A stretch of 64,000 nt of DNA, taken from contig NZ_SLXS01000001.1 of the NCBI RefSeq assembly GCF_004340785.1, positions 868,001-932,000 of the forward strand. The letters run 5' to 3'. The DNA comes from Tumebacillus sp. BK434 (GTDB lineage Bacteria; Bacillota; Bacilli; Tumebacillales; Tumebacillaceae). Position 1 is the stretch's first letter. Every line of letters begins with the position of its first letter. The notes under the pieces were generated by a model. The model was given only the letters and a program-made list of their open reading frames with translations. It searched no databases and was not told the DNA's origin. This document shows positions 15,510 to 24,463 of this stretch, one piece after another. A program made the translations under genes and the position numbers.

Positions 15510-18500
15510 TTAAAGGGCCATGATATTGAACTTGATGAATTCGTTCAGCATTTCTTCCTCTTTGCCTGTTTCAAACAGCAGTTTCAACACCATCGGCTTT
15601 CTGCTTTTCCCTTTTTGCTTCAAGTACTCGTTGAGCACCTTGCGCAGATCGTTCAGCTGTTTCAGCCTGTTGTTCAGATCTTGCTCTTGATGATAACTCG
15701 CCAGCAGATTGTCCACCGCCTCAATCGTCCTGCGGGTGGTGATGCCCGTCAGCGACTCGGTGGTCGAGTATTTGATCCACTCTGCTTTGGTCATCAGGAA
15801 GGACGGGAAGATTCCGTTGAGACGCTCCATGACATCCTTCCCGGCATCTTGGGCGATCGGGCCCACCTTGCTCGGTTTTTTGGCGACCCGTTCCAACTTG
15901 CTTTGTACATCATTGACTTTTTGCTGGTCGATTTCAAAATCATTGTCCATCATGTCGTGCGCTGTGCGATACATCGCATGTTTGTCGTCCGGCAGTTTGT
16001 CATTGCCTTTGAGCTTTTCGATCGGTTCGTTCCAATGCATCAACTGCTCCACCGCGTGATTTTCCGGCAGTTTGAGCGCACCCGGAAGGGCACCACCCAG
16101 CGTTTTGTCTTCCCCGTTCACCGGTTTCGGCGTGACGACTTGATCTTCCAGTTGACCGGCTTGCTCCGCCACTTTGCCCGACATTTTATACTTTCCGAGC
16201 GTCCACGAGCCAAGCGTTTTGGTGTACAGGTTTTTCTGATAGACGAGGAACGCGACGAAGTCTACCAGCGCTTCGATCTTAGCGATCAGATCACCTTCCA
16301 GATTGTAGGCGAACTCGACCGGCTTGCGGTCGTCCTGTTCCATTTTGTTCGTTGCCGGGTTCAGGCGAACTTGTCCGCTGACTTCGGCGGTCGCTGCGGC
16401 ACGCAGCGTGGCCGACGCCTCCAGATAGGCTTTTAACGCAATCAGCAATTCCGAACCGATCTTCACGCCTGCTCCGACGGAGAACTTCAGATTGCCTTCC
16501 AAGTGCGCCATCCCGGCGACGTTGTACAGCGAATCCGCTTCGTGCTCCTGATCTTTGGCGATCTCGCCGGCGACCATCGCCTTGACCGACCCGCCGATGC
16601 CCACTTCCACAAACAGCGACAGCGGGGTCGGCGGTACCGGCAGAGCCGCATGGAGCTTGAGCGGCCAGAACGCGCGGTTTTTCGGGAACTCCAGTTGGCC
16701 GGAGATGTTCGCCTTTTTCTTCTCTTGATCGATCATCCCCTGCACCGCTCCGCCGAGCAAGCTGATCTTGTAGACTTTGTTCGGACCGATCCATTTTTCG
16801 TACCGCTCGACTTTGTACTCCCCGTCTTTGATCGTGATGCCGATCGCCTTCAGATGCACCTGGGCAAGCGAAGCCAAGCCGCCGCCCGATCTCGACTCGT
16901 TGAGAGAGCTCATCAGGCTGTCCTTGCCGCCGCCTTTCCCCATCGCTTCCAAGTCTTTCGAAGAGACTTTGTCCTGCTTGCCGAGCACCGCTTCCGCTTC
17001 GGCGATCCTCAGACTGCCATCCTTGTTGATCTCCACGTTTTCCGCATCGAGCGCAAACACGCCGACCGAAAACGCCAAGCGTTCGATCTGACCTTCAAAC
17101 GTGTGATCCTCGTTGTACTGCAAGCGTTTGATCGAACCGTAGCCATGCACAAACTTCTGGTCGAGGCGAATTTTCGCGTTCTCTACGCCAAGCTGGAACT
17201 GGTCTTTGTACCCGACATAGGCTCGTCCGTCCAGTACCAGCCCGTTGACCAGTTCCCAGTCTTTGACTTCCACGCCGCCGCGTACAGAGAGGATCTTCTT
17301 ATCCTTGTTGATCAGCAAGTCGTAAAGCACCGGTTTCACTTTGTTGGTACCGCTGCCGAAGTTGTACTCCAGTTCCTGGATGTGCAAGTGCTCCGTAGTC
17401 AGCTGGGCGCGCTTGATGGCGACCTTTTTACCAATTTGGAAATTGTTCAGTTCGACCGACTTGAACGCGCCGTCCTTGTCGAGCAGCAGTTGGGCACGCG
17501 CTTTGATCGCCGTATCCAAAGGCTGGGGCAGATTGAGGGCGATCTCGCCGGCGCCGAAAGCAAACCCGACGCCTTTTTGGTACTGCCCGTAGACTTGATT
17601 CAACTCCAGCAGGCTCCCCGCTTTGAACTTGCCGATGCTGACCGCCAACTCGTTGAGCCCGGTGTTGCCGACATTGAGCTTGTTGAGGATCAGCTGTTCC
17701 AGTTCGAACATCAAGAATTGAGAGTGTCCGACGATCTGCTTGTCGCGGAAGGTCGCGTCGATCGACCAATTCAAGTCCCAATCCAGGCGGGCGTGAATCT
17801 CGTCGATCGTATATTCATTGCCAAAGAGACGGAACGTGACCCGGTTTTTCGAGTCCAGACCGCCTTTTTTCGCGAGGGGACCGTGCGTGCTTTCAGCGAT
17901 GGTGAGGTTTTGGAGGTCGACTTTGACCAGCTTCAGGTCGACTGTGGTGACCGTTGATTTATCGCCTTTGGCCGGTCCGGAGACGACAGAAGGTCTGTCG
18001 GCTCCAACACTCTGTTCTTGCTGAGGCGTCCCCGAAGGCTGCTCCTCCGGGGACTGGCCCGACCATTTTTGCCTGAGGTATTGATAGACTTCCACCAGCT
18101 TGCCGGCTGCCTTTTTGGCCAGTCCCGGCCGGTCCAGGAACTGCTTTTCGAAGTTGTCCAATTTTTCGATGCAGCTCTCCAAGGTACGCAGGAATTCAGC
18201 ATCGTAAGCGGCGAACGATTCGTAGAGTCCCAGCAGCTTTTTATCGGTGTAGTCGGAGATGAACTGATCGAATTTGTTGACGACGAGGCCGATGACGTAT
18301 TTGATCCCCGCCCGCAGATTCGGGTTCATCTTGACCCAATAGTTCGCCACTTGCCGGAATACCGAAAAGAAGCCGAACAGCATTTTCACCGCTTGATCGA
18401 GAGCTGGGAACAGGGAAAGGATAAAGTTGTCGGCCACTTTGAAGAAGGTCTCCAGCAGCATGTCCACCCCATACTCCTTCAGTTCCGGAGTGATGTAGGA

Positions 18501-18848
18501 CGTTTTGAGCTGCTGATAGATCTCGATGCCGAGGGACCGTACAACGTCGGTTTCGTCCTCATCATTCCGTTGGAGGACCATTTGAGCCGGGATCGCCGAA
18601 GACGCCTGCGCTGCGCTGCTTGGCATCTGCCGCCGCGCCTCCTGCTGCCTCAACATCTGCGTCACCGCCCGGTTCCCGACCGTCTTTTGCAACTGCAAGA
18701 TATGCGCAGCCGAAAACGGAGCCCCGCTTGCACTCGGCGCTCTTCGCTCCTGCATCCCTTCTGACGGCCGTTCCGATTGCCCTTGCACAGGGGCTGCCTG
18801 CACTCCCTGTGCGCCGGACGCTTGAACCGGGGGTTGGAACATTTTCAT
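15510..18848 (-). CDS. Very large protein with injection-system (eCIS) effector-like leader
   Basis: About 1,112 residues. Residues 1-50 are disordered and Gln/Ala/Ser-rich, then LQLQKTVGNRAVTQML (53-68) matches the LQ-xx-GNRAV motif that precedes cargo in proteins linked to extracellular contractile injection systems (the same leader occurs beside DUF4157). A second low-complexity stretch follows, then a helical region (about 100-270), a Pro/Gln linker, and a long beta-rich body (about 300-700) with regularly spaced strands (VDLKLVKVDLQNLTI, GNEYTIDEIHARLDWDLNW, VKPVLYDLLINKDKK). Ala-rich segments (about 730-860) and a charged helical C-terminus come last. No enzyme motif, signal peptide or baseplate gene nearby. 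Start ATG at 18848 or 18842; ribosome site weak. Its own transcription unit. Confidence 0.6.
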   Translation of the reverse strand: MKMFQPPVQASGAQGVQAAPVQGQSERPSEGMQERRAPSASGAPFSAAHILQLQKTVGNRAVTQMLRQQEARRQMPSSAAQASSAIPAQMVLQRNDEDETDVVRSLGIEIYQQLKTSYITPELKEYGVDMLLETFFKVADNFILSLFPALDQAVKMLFGFFSVFRQVANYWVKMNPNLRAGIKYVIGLVVNKFDQFISDYTDKKLLGLYESFAAYDAEFLRTLESCIEKLDNFEKQFLDRPGLAKKAAGKLVEVYQYLRQKWSGQSPEEQPSGTPQQEQSVGADRPSVVSGPAKGDKSTVTTVDLKLVKVDLQNLTIAESTHGPLAKKGGLDSKNRVTFRLFGNEYTIDEIHARLDWDLNWSIDATFRDKQIVGHSQFLMFELEQLILNKLNVGNTGLNELAVSIGKFKAGSLLELNQVYGQYQKGVGFAFGAGEIALNLPQPLDTAIKARAQLLLDKDGAFKSVELNNFQIGKKVAIKRAQLTTEHLHIQELEYNFGSGTNKVKPVLYDLLINKDKKILSVRGGVEVKDWELVNGLVLDGRAYVGYKDQFQLGVENAKIRLDQKFVHGYGSIKRLQYNEDHTFEGQIERLAFSVGVFALDAENVEINKDGSLRIAEAEAVLGKQDKVSSKDLEAMGKGGGKDSLMSSLNESRSGGGLASLAQVHLKAIGITIKDGEYKVERYEKWIGPNKVYKISLLGGAVQGMIDQEKKKANISGQLEFPKNRAFWPLKLHAALPVPPTPLSLFVEVGIGGSVKAMVAGEIAKDQEHEADSLYNVAGMAHLEGNLKFSVGAGVKIGSELLIALKAYLEASATLRAAATAEVSGQVRLNPATNKMEQDDRKPVEFAYNLEGDLIAKIEALVDFVAFLVYQKNLYTKTLGSWTLGKYKMSGKVAEQAGQLEDQVVTPKPVNGEDKTLGGALPGALKLPENHAVEQLMHWNEPIEKLKGNDKLPDDKHAMYRTAHDMMDNDFEIDQQKVNDVQSKLERVAKKPSKVGPIAQDAGKDVMERLNGIFPSFLMTKAEWIKYSTTESLTGITTRRTIEAVDNLLASYHQEQDLNNRLKQLNDLRKVLNEYLKQKGKSRKPMVLKLLFETGKEEEMLNEFIKFNIMAL

Positions 18849-18933
18849 CAACTCTCATTTCCGAAGTAAGATATATTTATATCATACAACAAGAGCGGGA
18901 TGAATCCTATGAAATTTTCTGATGCCAATCGAG

Positions 18934-18982
18934 AAAAACCGTGCGGCTGCCGGTCAGTTGACTTCGGTGCCACACGGTTTTT
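18934..18982. terminator. AAAAACCGTG...CACGGTTTTT hairpin
   Basis: Long imperfect stem with A-run and T-run on either side, likely to stop the GyrI-like gene on the minus strand. It could work both ways. Confidence 0.7.
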
Positions 18983-18994
18983 GCTTGACGTGCC

Positions 18995-19477
18995 TTATGA
19001 TTTCAAGGCAACGTATACTTCAATCTCATTTTCCGGACGTTCCGGCTGATACCGGTCATCCCAGACTTCGAAGTCATATCCTCCGAACTGACGCCCCGAT
19101 TGCGGCAACCATTGACCGTAGAGGTAGTCGTACGTTCGCCCTAACTCCGACTCCAATCCTTTATGCAGGAATTGTGCATAGTCACTGCTCGGGACTTGGT
19201 GCGCAACCATTCCGTTCGGAACTGTTGCCGCAGTGGATACCTGATAGCCAATCACTTGCGTAAATGCATCGACCATCGGATTAAAATCCGGTTCGTTCGG
19301 GTAGATCTGAATCAAATAAACCGTCTCGCCAATACGACCTTCGATCTCACTTGCACGAGAAAGCAAGGAGTCATACGCTTGCTTGGCTAACTGCTGCTCT
19401 TCGATCTGTTTCAGGTTGGCGGAGAGTTCAATTCCTACTACTTCGAATTCGGACAAACTGACGACCACTGGTTCCAA
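18995..19477 (-). CDS. GyrI-like / effector-binding domain protein
   Basis: 160 residues from the TTG at 19477, chosen for the AAAGGGAGG seven bases before it; no ATG fits. VVVSLSEFEVVGIELSANL opens the domain and NEIEVYVAL closes it, with YDYLYGQWLPQSGRQF and GGYDFEVWDDRYQP between, matching the SOUL/GyrI-like fold of Rob, BmrR and YdeE-type proteins that bind small molecules. There is no DNA-binding domain, so it is a stand-alone ligand-binding protein; ligand unknown. Confidence 0.75.
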   Translation of the reverse strand: MEPVVVSLSEFEVVGIELSANLKQIEEQQLAKQAYDSLLSRASEIEGRIGETVYLIQIYPNEPDFNPMVDAFTQVIGYQVSTAATVPNGMVAHQVPSSDYAQFLHKGLESELGRTYDYLYGQWLPQSGRQFGGYDFEVWDDRYQPERPENEIEVYVALKS

Positions 19478-19584
19478 TCCGACTTCCTCCCTTTGACTGT
19501 TGATGCCACCTCTTATTATTTCTACAGTACCTTCACAATATCTTCCTTTTCTTTGCCTGCAAATTTCCCAATAACCCCTCACTG

Positions 19585-19614
19585 AAAAAACACCACCATA
19601 TCATTTGGTGGTGT
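19585..19614 (-). terminator. Intrinsic terminator of the PAS transducer gene
   Basis: CACCACC / GGTGGTG stem with TTTTTT on the minus strand. Confidence 0.85.
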
Positions 19615-19623
19615 CTGCGTGTT

Positions 19624-20481
19624 CTAAATGTTGATCGCCAGTTGTTCCGTCGTTTCGGCGATGTGATCATATGACTTCTTCAATTCATTCATCGCAGAGA
19701 AGTTGGTGGCAGCTTGTCCTGTGATTTCTGCAATCCGTTCCATAATCGTCGCGATGGATTTCGAGATCGCGGTGAGTTGGACAGAGATTTCCTCAGCCGA
19801 CTGCTTGCTGGAGTCGGCCATTTTGCGCACCTCACCCGCTACCACCGCGAAGCCGCGCCCTTGTTCACCCGCTCGAGCGGCTTCGATGGCGGCGTTCAGT
19901 CCGAGCAGGTGGGACTGCGTTGCGATATTTTGGACGAACGACAACACCGAGTGAATGCCATCGACATACTGCTTGACCGTTTCCGATTCGAGGTTCAGCA
20001 TCTTCATGTTGTTCATGATGTGTTCGGTCGAGTGCAACACTTCATCCGTATTGGCGGTCATCTCCTCGACCATCGCCATCAATCCGGATGTGCTGTTTTG
20101 CAGCAAGATTTCACGCTGCGTGATGTCGGTCGCCACCTTCGCCACACCCTCCACACGACCGTTCTTTCGCACCGGCAAGTAGGTGGCTTCCAAAATCAGC
20201 GCACGGCCGTCTTTCGCACGGCGTTCGATTTTATCCTGAAACGCCTTGCCCTGGCGCAGCTCCCGCCAGAACTCTTCATATTTGATGCTGGCTGCAAATT
20301 CAGGCATGCAAAAAATACGATGATTCTGCCCGATCATTTCCGCCACCGTGTACCCCATCGCACTGGCAAAGTTTTCATTTACCCACGTTACAGTCCCCGA
20401 CGTGTCAAACAAGATGATAGCCAAATGACTTTGCATCGATGCAAAGATATCCAGTTCTCGAATCCCCGTATCCTGTGACAT
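19624..20481 (-). CDS. Soluble PAS-domain chemotaxis transducer
   Basis: 285 residues from the ATG at 20481 (GGAAGGGTGA upstream). Residues about 10-125 are a PAS domain ([36 protein letters not shown], then a PAC-like segment ending ATDITQRE). The rest is a short MCP signalling domain with the hairpin tip [37 protein letters not shown]. No membrane segment, so it senses a cytoplasmic signal, perhaps redox through a bound flavin or haem, and signals to CheA/CheW. Single gene. Confidence 0.9.
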   Translation of the reverse strand: MSQDTGIRELDIFASMQSHLAIILFDTSGTVTWVNENFASAMGYTVAEMIGQNHRIFCMPEFAASIKYEEFWRELRQGKAFQDKIERRAKDGRALILEATYLPVRKNGRVEGVAKVATDITQREILLQNSTSGLMAMVEEMTANTDEVLHSTEHIMNNMKMLNLESETVKQYVDGIHSVLSFVQNIATQSHLLGLNAAIEAARAGEQGRGFAVVAGEVRKMADSSKQSAEEISVQLTAISKSIATIMERIAEITGQAATNFSAMNELKKSYDHIAETTEQLAINI

Positions 20482-20656
20482 ACGATCACCCTTCCCCCAA
20501 CAAACTCCATAATAGTAAACTATGGCACAAAATGCGGGAAAAGACATCACGTTTTTATATTTTCGGATAATTTAAATGATTGATCAAACAAATCCTAGAA
20601 TCGATTCCAGTGTTCGTTTGATTTGATTCACAGTTCACTTCCCAAATTGGATGCTG

Positions 20657-21250
20657 CTAAGCAAGAGATTCAAAAAACGGGAGCAGCATCTCTTCCTTCA
20701 ACCGCTGCAGCGGAAACTGATCCGAGTATGAGGAATACATCAACATGATTCCGTGCAAGGCGGTCGAGAAGTGCAGGGACTTCAATTGCGGATTCTGGAC
20801 ACCCAGTCGCTGAAAGATCTCACTTTGAACTTGCGCCTGGCGGAACATCTCGTCTTTGAGCTTTTGACTGCTGGCAGATACCACCTCGTCCGCATGCGGA
20901 TGAGTTTGGATATGCAGATAAAAACGATAAACACTCGGCTTTTCTTGGACGTTCAGCAGTGCGTGATCCGCGATATAATGCAGTTGCTCGAGCGGAGTCG
21001 GTTTGGTAAGCGCTTCTTCCATCACCTCTATAATTTCCTGAACGCGGCTTTCGACCAGCTCCAATAGGAGGTCTGCCTTTCCTCTGAAGTAATTGTACAA
21101 CAAACCTTTCGATATCCCCGCTCGCTTGGCCACATCTTCAATCGACGCCGCATGATAGCCTTTTTCAATAAATACCTCGATGGCGGCCGCACGAATGTTT
21201 TCCTTCGCCAATCGACGAATTCGTTCATTCTCCTCAGGAGTCCTCGGCAT
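20657..21250 (-). CDS. TetR-family transcriptional regulator
   Basis: 197 residues from the ATG at 21250 (AAAGGGTGA upstream). Helix-turn-helix at about 15-60: RAAAIEVFIEKGYHAASIEDVAKRAGISKGLLYNYFRGKADLL. The C-terminal ligand domain is like those of AcrR-type proteins. It is divergent from the alpha/beta hydrolase gene; the 135-bp gap holds an inverted repeat that is a likely operator, so it probably represses itself and the hydrolase. Confidence 0.9.
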   Translation of the reverse strand: MPRTPEENERIRRLAKENIRAAAIEVFIEKGYHAASIEDVAKRAGISKGLLYNYFRGKADLLLELVESRVQEIIEVMEEALTKPTPLEQLHYIADHALLNVQEKPSVYRFYLHIQTHPHADEVVSASSQKLKDEMFRQAQVQSEIFQRLGVQNPQLKSLHFSTALHGIMLMYSSYSDQFPLQRLKEEMLLPFFESLA

Positions 21251-21303
21251 TACATTCACCCTTTCACGATCATCTCTCTTCCCACTCATGATAATGAAGA
21301 CTG

Positions 21304-21337
21304 AACGGCTGGTCAACGAAAACGTTGACTGACCGTT
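21304..21337. promoter_or_regulatory. Probable TetR operator between divergent genes
   Basis: GTCAACG-AAAA-CGTTGAC is a perfect inverted repeat (21312-21329), flanked by AACGG (21304-21308) and CCGTT (21333-21337) that extend the symmetry. The TGACCGTTCGTTCA stretch at 21330-21343 is itself TetR-box-like. Confidence 0.6.
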
Positions 21338-21385
21338 CGTTCAATGATAAATTGTGGATATCATCATCCGACTGGAGGGATTGAA

Positions 21386-22135
21386 ATGGATTTGCATTAT
21401 GAGGTGCTTGGCGCCGGTCAACCGGTTGTATTGCTTCACGGAGGCGGTACCGATTCAAGGGACTGGACCCCGCTGGCTCCGCTCCTGTCCGAAAAGTACA
21501 AAGTTGTGCTCCCCGATGCGCGCGGGTGCGGACAGTCTCCGGCTCCGGTTGAGCCTCCCCATTATGTCAACGATCTGCTTGCCCTGCTCGACCACTTGGA
21601 GTTCGAAAAAGCGACGCTGATTGGGCATTCTGTCGGCGGGCAGATCGCAACGGAGTTTGCCTTCTCGCATCCGAATCGTGTGCAAGACCTCATTTTGGTC
21701 TCCCCTGCGTTATCAGGCTTTGCGCACGCCACGGAGTTTGTCGAGCTCTCGCAGCGTGTTTGGGCCGCGGCGACTGATCCCGCCAAGATGACAGAACTCA
21801 CGCTGGAAGCCTGTTTTTATTCCAACGTCATGAAAAGTCCCCACCGCGGTCTCATGGCCGAGATGACGGCGCATAATATCAAGAAAATGTTCCAGTGGCA
21901 GACCCGTGATTCGCAGTGGCCCACACCCCGCGCCATCGAACGATTGCACGAATTGCCGGTCAGGACGCTGTTCTTCCGAGGTACGCTCGATACGTTGGAC
22001 AGTTCCCGCATCGCCGAACATTTTCGTGCCGCTCCCGACATTCGTTTTGTCGAGATCGAAGGTGGAGACCACAAGATCAACTTGACTCATTCGGAAGAGC
22101 TGTTTGCAAATATCATGTCATTTTTGGAGACGTAA
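21386..22135 (+). CDS. Alpha/beta hydrolase
   Basis: 249 residues from the ATG at 21386 (TGGAGGGATTGAA upstream). Oxyanion-hole region VVLLHGGGTDSRDW, nucleophile elbow LIGHSVGGQ, C-terminal acid in FFRGTLDTLDS and catalytic His in GGDHKINL. The set is complete, so it should be an active esterase or related hydrolase; the substrate cannot be told. Divergent TetR gene suggests induction by a small hydrophobic compound. Confidence 0.9.
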   Translation: MDLHYEVLGAGQPVVLLHGGGTDSRDWTPLAPLLSEKYKVVLPDARGCGQSPAPVEPPHYVNDLLALLDHLEFEKATLIGHSVGGQIATEFAFSHPNRVQDLILVSPALSGFAHATEFVELSQRVWAAATDPAKMTELTLEACFYSNVMKSPHRGLMAEMTAHNIKKMFQWQTRDSQWPTPRAIERLHELPVRTLFFRGTLDTLDSSRIAEHFRAAPDIRFVEIEGGDHKINLTHSEELFANIMSFLET

Positions 22136-22154
22136 AAAAGCTGAGCAACCAGCA

Positions 22155-22194
22155 ATGCCCGAAGGGGGAGTTTCGTGACTCTCCCTTTGGGCAT
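22155..22194 (+). terminator. Hairpin after the hydrolase gene
   Basis: ATGCCCGAAGGGGGAG / CTCTCCCTTTGGGCAT; strong stem, weak T-tract. Confidence 0.6.
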
Positions 22195-22214
22195 TCATAA
22201 AGGGGTTTTGTAAT

Positions 22215-22248
22215 CAAAAACCACCTCTCAATCTGATTGAGAGGTGGC
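22215..22248 (-). terminator. Intrinsic terminator of the phospholipase C gene
   Basis: CCACCTCTCAAT / ATTGAGAGGTGG with TTTTTGATT on the minus strand. Confidence 0.9.
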
Positions 22249-22259
22249 TGAAATAGTCT

Positions 22260-23672
22260 TTAGTTGACCGGCACGAACTGCCAGATCACTTCGTTGCCTT
22301 GGTAGTTGGTCGTCATGTACGACCAGTTTTTCGTGCTGACCGCCTGCCAGCCCAGATACAGTTCTTGATTGAGCGGCGAGATGTTGTTCAGGTATTTGCC
22401 TGAGTTCAGGTTGAGATAGGAACCGCCCTTGGCCGTTCTCGTCAGCTGGTACACATCGCGGTGGTCCTGCACATCCAGATAGACCGGAACCCCGCGGCTG
22501 TCTTTATACGGGTAGTAGCTGTTTTTCTTGTACGTGGTTAAATAGTTGTAGCCGCTCCAGTTAGAGAACGTCATCGAGAGCGAAGCATCGCTGCCGTGGT
22601 AGATGTTCGGATCGCTTGTATCGCCTTCTTTGCGCAGGATGACCGGAGTGCCGTGGACATTCGTGTCCGCTTGAGTTGCAGATTGAAGCACGTAGTCCCA
22701 GTTGTTAGAAGCTTCGAACGTCAAACCGCGCGTCGGATTCGAGAACGGCACCAGGAAGTACTGTTTCCCGGCTTGCAGCGGATTGCCTTTGGAGTCGAGC
22801 AGCACTCCGTTGTCTTTCGGCGTTTTGAGCGGGGTGTCGCCGACGTACGTCTTGAACCACAGGTGCAGGAACCCGGCCGTCTGACGCTGCGCCAAGTCGA
22901 GGGATTGCAAAGTGCCCGGCGTCACTGCCTGTTGCCATGCGGCATCGTTTCCGGCGTTGAAGTAGCTGTACACCGTCGAGTTGCCGATGGTGGAAAATTT
23001 GGCTTTGGAGTTGACAGCCGCCGTGTGAATCCAGTCTTCCGGCGTCGTGATCGTGCCGGTGTAGTGGCCGTTGGCATCGCTGACCCGAGCACTGTTCTGG
23101 ATCGACTGCGCGAACTCTTCATAGTCGCTGTGGAAGCCCATCGGCGAATCGAGCGCCGTGAAGTTGGACGAGTGCATCGGCTGGGTGGAATCGGTGAAGT
23201 AGTGCGACGCGATGCCCAGGAAGTAGAACGCTTGGTCATAGTTACCTTTTTGGAAGTACTCACCAGCATATTTGAAATATTTCGACCCTTCGGTCAACGC
23301 TGTCGGGGTGGTCTGCCCTTCGTAGTTTTGTTTCGTGTCCGGGTCGTAGAAGTGCGACTTCCAGCCGCCGAACGTGTAGCCTCCATTGTTGAACGGATCG
23401 AGGTAGTCGGCATCGTAGAGACCTTGCTCAAAGCGGTTGTGGTACTGGGGATCTTTCAAGTAGCCGACTTCATTTGCTTTGACAGTCCCGTCGGTGTTGC
23501 GCGCCATGATTTCGATCGCGTTGCCCGCAATCCACAAGTGCGTGCTGTGTGCCGGATCATGCGGCGCATCCGCCCCCCACGCGTGGGCAACCGACTGCTC
23601 GGTCGCAGGAACGCCTGCTGCAGACAACCCAAGTGCAACTGTCATTGCCAGGATTGTAACTCGTTTATTCAT
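22260..23672 (-). CDS. Secreted zinc-dependent phospholipase C with C-terminal beta domain
   Basis: 470 residues. Signal peptide and short propeptide, then HAWG with Trp32, which would become the zinc-binding first residue. The other ligands of the B. cereus PC-PLC type are visible: STHLWIAGNAIEIM (His), LYDADYLDPF (Asp), KSHFYDPD (His), LGIASHYFTDSTQPMHSSNF (His, Asp, His) and GFHSDYEEF (His, Glu). The extra 170 C-terminal residues have repeated W/Y-rich strands and look like a ricin-type or lectin-like trefoil that could bind a surface. Clostridial alpha-toxin also has an added domain but of another type. Degrades phosphatidylcholine-like lipids outside the cell. Confidence 0.85.
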   Translation of the reverse strand: MNKRVTILAMTVALGLSAAGVPATEQSVAHAWGADAPHDPAHSTHLWIAGNAIEIMARNTDGTVKANEVGYLKDPQYHNRFEQGLYDADYLDPFNNGGYTFGGWKSHFYDPDTKQNYEGQTTPTALTEGSKYFKYAGEYFQKGNYDQAFYFLGIASHYFTDSTQPMHSSNFTALDSPMGFHSDYEEFAQSIQNSARVSDANGHYTGTITTPEDWIHTAAVNSKAKFSTIGNSTVYSYFNAGNDAAWQQAVTPGTLQSLDLAQRQTAGFLHLWFKTYVGDTPLKTPKDNGVLLDSKGNPLQAGKQYFLVPFSNPTRGLTFEASNNWDYVLQSATQADTNVHGTPVILRKEGDTSDPNIYHGSDASLSMTFSNWSGYNYLTTYKKNSYYPYKDSRGVPVYLDVQDHRDVYQLTRTAKGGSYLNLNSGKYLNNISPLNQELYLGWQAVSTKNWSYMTTNYQGNEVIWQFVPVN

Positions 23673-23913
23673 CTTCTCGCTCTCCCTTTCTCATGAATGA
23701 TTCTGTATTTGATAAATACGATACTATAATTGCAAAAACGACCCCTTATTACAAATTAATTTTTTCACACAATCTTAACCTGTTAACCCGCAACTTTATA
23801 GAAAAATCAAACAAACGAGTTCGTCGGGAATGCGGTAACTCACTGTATGCAACTCGCACTGCCTCCATGGACAACAATTTCCCTTGCACCTTCCGATCGC
23901 TCCCCATACAAGC
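23673..23913. other. AT-rich upstream region of the phospholipase gene
   Basis: Should hold the phospholipase promoter (TATAAT-like bases near 23716-23740). No gene seen. Confidence 0.4.
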
Positions 23914-23941
23914 AAAAAGCCGATAGGATTTTTCCTATCGG
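23914..23941 (-). terminator. Intrinsic terminator
   Basis: GCCGATAGGA / TCCTATCGGC with TTTTT on the minus strand; it follows the gene fragment at 23957-24050. Confidence 0.8.
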
Positions 23942-23956
23942 CGAGAGAACGGCTAG

Positions 23957-24050
23957 TAAGTACGGTGAGGTGTCACCCAAATCTTGTAAACAGCAGATTC
24001 AGATGTGCCAAAATCAACTTGAGTAGAACTTCTACTCTCGCCAATAAAAA
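23957..24050 (-). pseudogene. 3' fragment of a lost gene
   Basis: The minus strand reads ESRSSTQVDFGTSESAVYKI, then WVTPHRTY and a stop, with normal protein-like composition and its own terminator 15 bases later, but no start codon or ribosome site. GAGTAGAACTTCTACTC inside it (24021-24037) is a near-perfect inverted repeat. Probably the end of a secreted protein gene whose front is deleted. Confidence 0.3.
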
Positions 24051-24101
24051 AAAGAGTTCATGCGGTGTCTCCACAAGTTGTAGAAAACCCGCATGAACTC
24101 T
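24046..24101 (-). terminator. Intrinsic terminator of the Cys-tailed protein gene
   Basis: GAGTTCATGCGG / CCGCATGAACTC with eight Ts on the minus strand. Confidence 0.85.
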
Positions 24102-24108
24102 TGCTCGT

Positions 24109-24381
24109 TCACCTAGTTGCCGCCGAACACACTCCCAATATACAGACCCCGGGACAATTGTCGCATGACTGGGTGCCGTAGAAACTTTCGGCTGAGTAAG
24201 GCAGTTTCACATTTTTCACGATATCATAACCATAGTAAACATTCGTTACCGGGTCGCGATACGCATACTGACCTGTTTTGGGGTTGTAATACACATTCGT
24301 AGAAGGGTTAAATTTTATTCCATTTTGAATATCGATCCAGTTCTGCCGTATATACCCGTAGCTCCCTTGCGAACCGTACAT
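24109..24381 (-). CDS. Small protein with cysteine-rich C-terminus (90 aa)
   Basis: ATG with AAAGGAGTTGG upstream. Residues 28-55 hold two similar units, TNVYYNPKTGQYAYRDP and TNVYYGYD. The last 18 residues contain four cysteines, CDNCPGVCILGVC, in a CxxCxxxCxxxxC spacing. No signal peptide. It starts 82 bases after the SleB-like gene and is probably co-transcribed. The Cys cluster could bind a metal, form disulphides, or be a modified core peptide; no modifying enzyme is adjacent. No family recognised. Confidence 0.6.
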   Translation of the reverse strand: MYGSQGSYGYIRQNWIDIQNGIKFNPSTNVYYNPKTGQYAYRDPVTNVYYGYDIVKNVKLPYSAESFYGTQSCDNCPGVCILGVCSAATR

Positions 24382-24463
24382 ATCACCAACTCCTTTCGTG
24401 AACGTTCACTAGCAAAGTATGCGGCACGCTGGAGCTGATGTGAGCAGGTATCACAATAACAGG

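Noticed and set aside
22140-22250. Inverted-repeat pairs considered as CRISPR-like repeats or an insertion-sequence end
   Set aside because: They are two unrelated terminator hairpins of convergent genes; no spacer-repeat pattern and no transposase anywhere in the window.
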